Positions 1-5,439 of a stretch of DNA of 14,996 nt are shown here, piece after piece. The position numbers and the translations under genes are program-made. The stretch comes from a bacterium. GTDB lineage: Bacteria > JAUVQV01 > DATDCY01. Positions within the stretch are counted from its first letter, which is position 1; the number at the start of each line of letters is the position of its first letter. The DNA lies in NCBI GenBank assembly GCA_036524115.1, contig DATDCY010000347.1:1-14996 (forward strand), read 5' to 3'. The notes under the pieces were generated by a model. That model ran no database searches. It had not been told where the DNA came from and was given only the letters and a program-made list of their open reading frames with translations.

Positions 1-1
1 C

Positions 2-109
2 GCGCGGCAGAACGAATTCCTGCGCCGCGCCGGGCTGCCGGCCATGGATCTCAGGGGCGCCCTCGAGAGCCGGTACTGGGAAAAGGAGTACTGGTCGCGC
101 GACTGGTGA
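2..109 (+). CDS. C-terminal end of an unidentified protein (partial)
   Basis: An open frame enters from the left edge and ends in TGA at 107-109, giving 35 residues ending in YWEKEYWSRDW. Third codon positions are almost all G or C, as in the other genes here, which supports real coding. The tail is rich in aromatic and charged residues. I do not recognise the family and no catalytic motif falls in this fragment. It lies on the same strand as the secreted protein that follows, about 110 bases downstream, but the regulatory sequences in that gap suggest separate transcription. Confidence 0.5.
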   Translation, partial: ARQNEFLRRAGLPAMDLRGALESRYWEKEYWSRDW

Positions 110-145
110 GGCGGCTGGCTGCCACACTGGCGCCCGCGCGCGCCC

Positions 146-161
146 TGTGACCGCCGTCACG
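146..161 (+). promoter_or_regulatory. CRP/FNR-like operator, candidate class II promoter
   Basis: TGTGA at 146-150 and TCACG at 157-161 are separated by six bases, matching nine of the ten fixed positions of the E. coli CRP consensus TGTGA-N6-TCACA. The centre is 153.5. If a CRP-type activator bound at -41.5, transcription would start near 195. The -10 position 183-188 then reads TACGCC behind a TG at 180-181, an extended but otherwise poor -10, as activator-dependent promoters often have. The activator is not in the window; the assignment rests on sequence alone. Confidence 0.4.
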
Positions 162-218
162 CCGCCGCCCCGGCGACCGTGCTACGCCATCTCCCAGGAC
201 ATCCGGGGAGGTTGCCGT

Positions 219-1577
219 ATGGGAATGCTGCGCGGTCCCCTCGCAGGCCTGACTGTCGCCCTTGCGCTCTTCCACGCCGCCGCGGCGGTGGGGGCGTCGC
301 GCCCCGCGCCGGGCACCGTCTCCCCCGCGGCTGGCGCCGGGAACCCGACCCTCTTCACCGCCACCTTCACCGACGCCGACGGCTGGCGCGACCTCGACAC
401 CGTCTGGTTCACGCTGCGCAGCAGGCTCGAGCCAGCGCGCTCGGTCCGCGTGCTGTACCGCGTCGCGACGAACCGCCTCTCGTTCAACGGCGGCACGGCG
501 TGGCGCGGCAGCGCAGGACCCGGCGCCTTCGTTGCCCTGGCGGGCACCTGGGGCCGCCTCTACGTGCGGCACTGCCGTGCGAGCGGCGTCGGCGCGACGC
601 TGACGCTGCGGCTCTACCTCGGCGTGAAGGCCGGCCTCGAGGACCGCGACCTCGAGGTGCTCATCGCCGCTCGTGATCGCTCGGGGCTCACGTCCGCCTG
701 GAAGATCGCCGGCGCGCGTCGCGCCCCCTCGTCGAAGGTCTTCGCGTTCCCGGTGTTCCCCGCCGACAACCCCTGGAACACGGACATCTCGGCGGCGCCG
801 GTGCACCCGAACTCGGACGCCTTCATCGCCAGCATCGGCGCCTCGACCGGCCTGCATCCGGACTTCGGCACCGCCTGGGAGGGCTCGCCCATCGGCATCC
901 CGTACGTGCGCATCGGCGGCGCGCAGCCGCAGGTCCCGATCTCCTTTTATTACCCGGACGAGAGCGACCCGGGGCCCTATCCCATCCCCGGCGCCGCGCT
1001 CATCGAGGGCGGCCCCTACGCCTCGGGCGACCGCCACATCCTCCTCGTCGACGTCGACAACCTGCTGCTCTGGGAGATCTACGACGCGCGGCGGGTGACC
1101 GGCGGCTGGGCCGCGGGCTCGGGCGCGAAGTTCGACCTGACGTCCAACGCGTTGCGCCCCGACGGCTGGACGTCGGCGGACGCGGCCGGGCTGCCGATCC
1201 TTGCCGGCCTGGTGCGCTACGAGGAGGCGCAGGCGGGCGCCATCAACCACGCGCTGCGCTTCACCGCGTCGAGGACCCAGCGCGGCTACATCCACCCCGC
1301 CACGCACTTCGCGAGCAGCTCCACCGACGCGGCGCTGCCGCCGATGGGCCTGCGCGTGAGGCTCAAGGCGGGGTACGACACGAGCGGCTTCCCGGCGCCG
1401 GCGCGCGTCGTCCTCGAGGCGCTCAAGAAGTACGGGATGATCCTCGCCGACAACGGCTCGGACTGGTTCATCAGCGGGGCGCCCAACGAGAACTGGGACG
1501 ACGAGGCGCTCGCGGCCATCCGCGCCGTGAAGGGCGCGGACTTCGAGGCGGTGTACACGGGGCCGATCCTGCGCTAA
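219..1577 (+). CDS. Secreted two-domain protein of unknown function
   Basis: This 452-residue protein starts with a signal peptide: a hydrophobic core at residues 8-24 and a likely cleavage after AVGA near residue 26. Residues 34-165 resemble a beta-sandwich domain I recall from surface proteins of deltaproteobacteria and acidobacteria (FTATFTDADGW near 46-56, a GGTAW motif near 91, and a closing SGLTSAW near 155-161). Residues 178-452 form a second domain rich in conserved-looking blocks: NPWNTDIS (184-191), GLHPDFGTAWEG (211-222), ESDPGPYPIP (248-257), LRPDGWTSADAAGLPI (312-327) and ATHFASSSTD (361-370). I recall similar uncharacterised secreted proteins but no assigned function. The ATG at 219 is chosen because GGGGAGG (205-211) lies seven bases upstream; the longer frame from 147 would start inside the CRP-like site. 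It probably acts in the periplasm, on the surface or outside the cell. A polysaccharide-active or carbohydrate-binding role is possible but unproven. Confidence 0.85.
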   Translation: MGMLRGPLAGLTVALALFHAAAAVGASRPAPGTVSPAAGAGNPTLFTATFTDADGWRDLDTVWFTLRSRLEPARSVRVLYRVATNRLSFNGGTAWRGSAGPGAFVALAGTWGRLYVRHCRASGVGATLTLRLYLGVKAGLEDRDLEVLIAARDRSGLTSAWKIAGARRAPSSKVFAFPVFPADNPWNTDISAAPVHPNSDAFIASIGASTGLHPDFGTAWEGSPIGIPYVRIGGAQPQVPISFYYPDESDPGPYPIPGAALIEGGPYASGDRHILLVDVDNLLLWEIYDARRVTGGWAAGSGAKFDLTSNALRPDGWTSADAAGLPILAGLVRYEEAQAGAINHALRFTASRTQRGYIHPATHFASSSTDAALPPMGLRVRLKAGYDTSGFPAPARVVLEALKKYGMILADNGSDWFISGAPNENWDDEALAAIRAVKGADFEAVYTGPILR

Positions 1578-1618
1578 CGAATCGCACAGCCCCTTCGGCG
1601 AAGGCGACCCCGCCGACT

Positions 1619-1630
1619 GGACACGTGTCC
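1619..1630. repeat. Perfect 12-bp palindrome GGACACGTGTCC
   Basis: The 12 bases are identical to their reverse complement and have a CACGTG core. The site lies 42 bases after the stop codon of the secreted protein and about 50 bases upstream of the -35 element at 1680. A perfect palindrome without a loop is more like a dimeric-repressor operator than a terminator hairpin. No regulator is encoded next to it, so function is only a possibility. Confidence 0.35.
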
Positions 1631-1679
1631 CGACGGACCGCTGGACCACGAAGACCACAGCGTCTCAGCGCCCGGCCGG

Positions 1680-1708
1680 TTGATTCAGCAGAAGACAGCG
1701 TCTATATT
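1680..1708 (+). promoter_or_regulatory. Sigma70-like promoter upstream of the frameshifted TMTC-like gene
   Basis: TTGATT (1680-1685) and TATATT (1703-1708) are separated by exactly 17 bases. The -10 matches consensus at five of six positions and the -35 at four. AT-rich hexamers at optimal spacing stand out in this GC-rich sequence. The predicted start near 1715 leaves a leader of about 210 bases before the ATG at 1924. Confidence 0.5.
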
Positions 1709-1923
1709 CTCGTTCCGTTCGTCCTGACAGAGGCAGTCGCCGTCAATTCGGCCGGCACTGCGCCGACCGGTTTGTACCACGGGTACCAGGCTAGCTGGGA
1801 GACGGGCTCTTCCTTGCTCACGCAGGTCTACCAGATGACGGGTTTCGGGAAGGCATAATCAAGTCCTTGCGTGGTAGCGTGGCCCAGGCGACGACGGTAG
1901 GCGTGGGCGTGGGGGATGGAGTG

Positions 1924-2634
1924 ATGAAGAGGGCACTCCGAACTTGCAGAACCGTGATGCGCCCCTCCCGCGTCCACCTCGTCGGTGCGATGCTCATCGG
2001 GGTGGTTGTCGGCGCCTACGCCGGCGTCATTCACAACGGATTCGTCTTTGACGATGCCGTCGTGTTCTCTTCTCACTGGATGCGCGAGGGGCTCTCTCTG
2101 GCCGGCGTGCGCTGGTCATTGACCGCGCAGGCGGGAGGGAACTGGCACCCGCTGACCCTCCTCTCCCACATGCTCGACGTGCAGTTCTTCGGAATGAACC
2201 CGGGTGCGCATCATCTCATCAGCGTGGCGCTCCACGCCGCTAACGCCGTGCTGTTGTTCAGCGTTTTGCGCGCGATGACGGGCGATCTCTGGCGCGGTGC
2301 GGTGGTGGCGGCGCTCTTTGCGATCCACCCGCTGCACGTGGAGTCCGTCGCTTGGGTTGCCGAACGCAAAGACGTCCTCAGCACCTTGTTTGGCTTGCTC
2401 GCAATCGCGGCCTACTGCCGCTACGTGCGTCGGCCGGGGGCCGTGAGATATGTCCTCGTGTTGGTCTCGTATGCGGCGAGCCTGGCATCCAAGCCCATGC
2501 TGGTGACCCTTCCCTTCCTCCTGCTGCTGCTCGACTTCTGGCCGTTGAACCGTGGGACTGGGGGGGGCGAGTCCTGGCGGAGAAAGCGCCCCTGCTGGCG
2601 GCCTCGGTTGGCACGAGCGCCATCGCCCTCGTGA
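1924..2634 (+). CDS. TMTC-like GT-C membrane protein, N-terminal part, frameshifted
   Basis: This is the 5' part of a gene whose 3' part continues in the -1 frame after a run of eight G. The ATG at 1924 is chosen because GGGGGA (1911-1916) lies seven bases upstream; a longer TTG frame from 1867 is also open. A first membrane segment spans about residues 18-36. It is followed by FDD (Asp43-Asp44), in the place of the acidic pair of GT-C glycosyltransferases in the first external loop. GNWHPLT (72-78) and HPLHVESVAWVAERKD (135-150) follow; the latter corresponds to the HPxHTExV...GRADLL region of eukaryotic TMTC O-mannosyltransferases. Sense coding ends near residue 213 after LLLLLDFWPLNR; the last residues to the TGA at 2632-2634 are out of frame. 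Family knowledge suggests a polyprenyl-phosphate-sugar-dependent transferase of the inner membrane; donor and acceptor are unknown. Either a sequencing or assembly indel, or a real mutation or slippage site. Confidence 0.8.
   Translation: MKRALRTCRTVMRPSRVHLVGAMLIGVVVGAYAGVIHNGFVFDDAVVFSSHWMREGLSLAGVRWSLTAQAGGNWHPLTLLSHMLDVQFFGMNPGAHHLISVALHAANAVLLFSVLRAMTGDLWRGAVVAALFAIHPLHVESVAWVAERKDVLSTLFGLLAIAAYCRYVRRPGAVRYVLVLVSYAASLASKPMLVTLPFLLLLLDFWPLNRGTGGGESWRRKRPCWRPRLARAPSPS
2560..2567 (+). other. G8 homopolymer at a -1 frame change
   Basis: Eight consecutive G, the longest single-base run I see in the window, lie exactly where homology to the two downstream paralogues moves from frame 1 to frame 3. 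Before the run the frame reads DFWPLNR; after it the -1 frame reads RVLAEKAPLL, matching LAEKAPLL of the paralogue encoded at 5436-7250. One missing G, or a -1 ribosomal or polymerase slip on G GGG GGG, would restore one protein. The abandoned frame stops at a TGA (2632-2634) that overlaps an ATG (2634-2636) in the new frame. Confidence 0.85.
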
Positions 2635-3626
2635 TGCAGCGATCCGCCGGGGCAATGCAGGTCGAACGGTTTCCCTTGTCCGTACGGCTGCTGAACGCGC
2701 CGGTGGCGTACCTGGAGTATGTGCGCCGGACGGTGTGGCCCGCGAAACTCGGTGTCATGTATCCCCACCCGGGCGGCGCGGTGCCCCTGCGGGACGTCCT
2801 GCTGGGCCTGGCGATCCTGGTTCTCGGCGCCCTGCTCGCCCTGCTGATGCGACGCCGGCGACCGGCGGTTGCAGTCGGCTGGCTCTGGTTCTGCGGCGCG
2901 CTTGTCCCGGTAATCGGCCTCGTCCAAGTGGGGGAGCAGTCCTTCGCGGACCGTTACACATACCTCCCGATCGTTGGCATCTTCATGGGGATCGCGTGGG
3001 GCGTGCCTCAATCGCGGGCCGCCGACCGGCGGCGTATGGCCGTAGCGGTAGGTCTCGCCGGGGTGGTTGCGGCCCTCGCCGCGGCAAGTGCGCGGCAGGT
3101 GGAGTCCTGGGCGAACAACCGGAGCCTCTATCGACAGGCGCTCGCCGCCGCGCCGGAGAACTGGATGATGCACGCAAACCTCGCCGCGGAACTGCTCGCC
3201 GCCGGCGAACTCGCGGAGGCCCTTGCGCACCAGCGCGAAGTGGTGCGGCTGAGGCCTGACCTTCCGGAAGGGCGTCACAATCTCGGTCTGGCGTTGGAGA
3301 GGCTTGGGCTCGACGAGGATGCTGCGCGCGAGTACCGCGAGTGTCTGCGACTGAACCCTCATCACCCCAGGGCCAGCCGCAGCTTGGGCAGGGTTCTTCT
3401 CAGACTCAAGCGCCCCGCGGAGGCGCTCCCGCATCTGCTGCGCGCCGCCACGGACCAACCCGACAACGGCGAGGTCCGCTTGAGCCTGGGCGATGCCTAC
3501 GTCCAGCTGGGTGACCTTGCCGCCGCGGAAGCCGCGCTGCGCGAGGCGGTGCGAATCGATCCCAAGAACAACTGGGCCAGGATGTATTGGGAGAACGTGC
3601 GCGCCCGGGTGCCGCGGCAGCCATAG
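2562..3626 (+). CDS. TMTC-like membrane protein, C-terminal part with TPR repeats (frameshifted)
   Basis: This is the continuation of the gene starting at 1924, read in the -1 frame after the G8 run; the first codon given is the first in-frame GGG, not a start codon. It encodes the remaining membrane segments, then GEQSFADRYTYLPIVGIF (about 2932-2985), the counterpart of the AERxLYxPSxG motif of eukaryotic TMTC proteins and of ADRYTYVP in the neighbouring paralogue. From about 3153 follow roughly four tetratricopeptide repeats (for example EALAHQREVVRLRPDLPEG and DAAREYRECLRLNPHHPRA). These are expected to form a protein-binding superhelix on one side of the membrane. The joined protein would be about 567 residues, close to its 599- and 604-residue paralogues. 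An isolated product could start at GTG 2631 or ATG 2634, coupled to the upstream stop, but would lack the DD motif. It ends 13 bases from the convergent gene's stop, with no clear terminator between. Confidence 0.8.
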   Translation, partial: GGRVLAEKAPLLAASVGTSAIALVMQRSAGAMQVERFPLSVRLLNAPVAYLEYVRRTVWPAKLGVMYPHPGGAVPLRDVLLGLAILVLGALLALLMRRRRPAVAVGWLWFCGALVPVIGLVQVGEQSFADRYTYLPIVGIFMGIAWGVPQSRAADRRRMAVAVGLAGVVAALAAASARQVESWANNRSLYRQALAAAPENWMMHANLAAELLAAGELAEALAHQREVVRLRPDLPEGRHNLGLALERLGLDEDAAREYRECLRLNPHHPRASRSLGRVLLRLKRPAEALPHLLRAATDQPDNGEVRLSLGDAYVQLGDLAAAEAALREAVRIDPKNNWARMYWENVRARVPRQP

Positions 3627-3639
3627 GGCCCCTGTCTCT

Positions 3640-5439
3640 TCAGCGCCCCATCGCCTTCAGCAGCGTCGCCAGGTTGCCCTGCGCCTCGGGGAGCCCCGGC
3701 TTCAAACGCAGCGCCTCGCGGTAGGCGGCCTCGGCCTCCGGGAATCTCCTGAGATTTCCGAGCGAGGTCCCCAGCCCGGCGTAGGCCTCGGCCAGGTCGG
3801 GCCGCAGGCGGATGGCTGCCTTGAACGCGGCGACGGATTCCTCGAAGAGCTGGAGGCGGCCCAGCTCATTGCCGGCGCTGACGTAGCGGGCGGCAGGCGC
3901 GTCGCGGTTGCCGCCGGCCGCCTCCGGCCCCACCAGCAGGTACGCCTCCGGACGCTGCCGCAGCAGCTCGCGCAGCCGCCGCATCGCCTCGCGGTGCCCG
4001 GGCGCCACGCGCAGCGCCGACCGGAGCTGCTCGATGCCCCGTGCCAGGTCGCCTTGGGCGATGAGGATGCCGGCGGCGTTGCAGTAGGTGTCCGCCTTCA
4101 GCTGCGGGTTCAGCGCGAAGGCCTTGGACATGGCCTCGCTGCGCTCCTTCTGGCGGCCGGCATTCGAGAGCTCCCGCGAGATGTTGAGGTAGGCCAGCCA
4201 GTTGTCGGGCACCGTGTCGATGCCGTGCTGGTAGACCGTCAGGCCGCTCTGCCAGTAGCCGATCTGGCGCCAGCACGCGGCGGCCAGCGCGATGAGCGCG
4301 ACGGCCACCGCGGCGGCAACCGCGCGGCGCGCCCGCGCCGCCGGCACCCGCAGGCCGGCCGCGAGGACGATGAAGATGCCGACGAGCGGCACGTAGGTGT
4401 AGCGGTCGGCCCGAGCCTGGTCGCCGACCTGCACCAGGCCGATGACCGGGACGAGCGTGCCGGCGTACCAGAACCAGCCGGTGAAGAGCGCGGGCGCCCG
4501 CCGCGCCAGCGCCAGCGCCGCGAGCGTGACCGCCGCCAGCAGCGCGGCGCCGACCCCGATCTTCCACGCCTCCCAGCTTCCGTGCGGGTGCGGGTAGAAG
4601 AGCGTCAGGCGCGCCGGCCAGAACGTGTCCCGCAGGTAGAGGGTCGCGGAAAGCAGCGCGTTTGCCGCCCGGTCGCGCAGGGGCGAGTACACCAGCTCGA
4701 GGACGGCGTTGCTCTCGCGTTGCGCGTGGACCGTGAGCGCGCTCGAGGCCGCGGCCAGCGCCAGCAGCGGCAGCTTGTCGAGCAGCGGCAGCCGCCAGCC
4801 CGCGCGCAGCCGCGCGAGCGGCCAGTAGTCGAGGAGCAGCAGGACGAACGGCAGCGTGACGAGCATCGGCTTGGACGCCAGGCCGAGCGCCAGGGCCGCG
4901 ACGACGCCGGCGTAGCGCCGCGGCGACGGCCGCCGCGCGTAGCGCACGTAGGCGAGCAGCGCGAGCATCCAGAAGAGCGTCGAGAGCACGTCCTTGCGCT
5001 CCGCCGCCCACGCGACCGACTCGACGTGCAGCGGGTGCCACGCGAAGAGCGCCGCGACCAGCGCGCTCGGCCAGACGGCGCCGGTCATGGCGCTCGTCGC
5101 CGCGAACAGCAGCGCGGCGTCGACGGCGTGGAGGAGGGCGCTGACGAAGTGATGGCGCCCGGCGTCGAGGCCGAAGAGCTGGACATCCAGCATGTGGGAG
5201 ATCCAGGTCAGCGGGTGCCAGTTGCCGCTGTGCTCGGCGGTGAGCGCCCAGCGGACGTTCTCCAGGGTGAGCCCCGTGCTGACGTTGGGGTTCAGCGTGA
5301 TGTAGGCGCCGTCGTCGAGCGTGATGAAGTCGTGTCCGGCGACCTGCGCATAGAGGGCGAGCGTCACGGCGACGAGGACGGCGGCGATCAACCGCCGGCG
5401 CCCGCGCGTCGCCGCGAGCGCAGCGTGATCCGCGCTCAC
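3640..5439 (-). CDS. TMTC-like GT-C membrane protein with TPR tail
   Basis: This 599-residue protein starts at GTG 5439-5437, overlapping the stop of the upstream gene as GTGA, so the two are probably translationally coupled. The much longer open frame running through the upstream gene is a shadow. A membrane segment (about 16-34) precedes LDD (Asp42-Asp43), the likely GT-C acidic pair. GNWHPLTW (72-79), WHPLHVESVAWAAERKD (134-150), LASKPMLVTLPF and ADRYTYVPLVG follow, as in the other two paralogues. Roughly nine to eleven membrane segments extend to about residue 390. The C-terminal 200 residues hold TPR units (for example VAAFKAAIRLRPDLAEAYA and AEAAYREALRLKPGLPEAQ), interrupted by a less regular linker containing LLVGPEAAGGNRDAPAARYV. 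It probably transfers a lipid-linked sugar at the inner membrane; substrate unknown. It is the closest paralogue in the window to the frameshifted gene. Confidence 0.88.
   Translation of the reverse strand: MSADHAALAATRGRRRLIAAVLVAVTLALYAQVAGHDFITLDDGAYITLNPNVSTGLTLENVRWALTAEHSGNWHPLTWISHMLDVQLFGLDAGRHHFVSALLHAVDAALLFAATSAMTGAVWPSALVAALFAWHPLHVESVAWAAERKDVLSTLFWMLALLAYVRYARRPSPRRYAGVVAALALGLASKPMLVTLPFVLLLLDYWPLARLRAGWRLPLLDKLPLLALAAASSALTVHAQRESNAVLELVYSPLRDRAANALLSATLYLRDTFWPARLTLFYPHPHGSWEAWKIGVGAALLAAVTLAALALARRAPALFTGWFWYAGTLVPVIGLVQVGDQARADRYTYVPLVGIFIVLAAGLRVPAARARRAVAAAVAVALIALAAACWRQIGYWQSGLTVYQHGIDTVPDNWLAYLNISRELSNAGRQKERSEAMSKAFALNPQLKADTYCNAAGILIAQGDLARGIEQLRSALRVAPGHREAMRRLRELLRQRPEAYLLVGPEAAGGNRDAPAARYVSAGNELGRLQLFEESVAAFKAAIRLRPDLAEAYAGLGTSLGNLRRFPEAEAAYREALRLKPGLPEAQGNLATLLKAMGR

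Larger units (their letters stand above)
1578..1923. other. Gene-free stretch with promoter and palindrome
   Basis: About 346 bases separate two same-strand genes. Codon structure is lost and the stretch is visibly richer in A and T than the flanking genes. It holds a weak 5-bp hairpin (CCTTC at 1592-1596 with GAAGG at 1600-1604, no T-run), a perfect palindrome at 1619-1630, a sigma70-like promoter at 1680-1708 and a 5-bp GTACC/GGTAC hairpin near 1775-1790. A 77-codon GTG frame (1625-1858) lies inside it but has no family match, no ribosome site and no coding signature. I see no RNA gene. Confidence 0.6.

Noticed and set aside
147-218. Upstream extension of the secreted protein to GTG 147
   Set aside because: It would start inside the CRP-like site, puts 24 polar residues before the signal peptide, and lacks a ribosome site; ATG 219 has one at ideal spacing.
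1592-1604. CCTTC/GAAGG hairpin as a terminator of the secreted-protein gene
   Set aside because: Only five base pairs and no T-run.
51-1658. 535-codon minus-strand frame opposite the secreted protein
   Set aside because: Arg/Ala/Gly-rich antisense shadow; the plus strand has signal peptide, ribosome site and domain motifs.
1625-1858. 77-codon frame between the secreted protein and the TMTC-like gene
   Set aside because: No ribosome site, no recognisable domain, unbiased third positions, and the promoter at 1680-1708 lies inside it.
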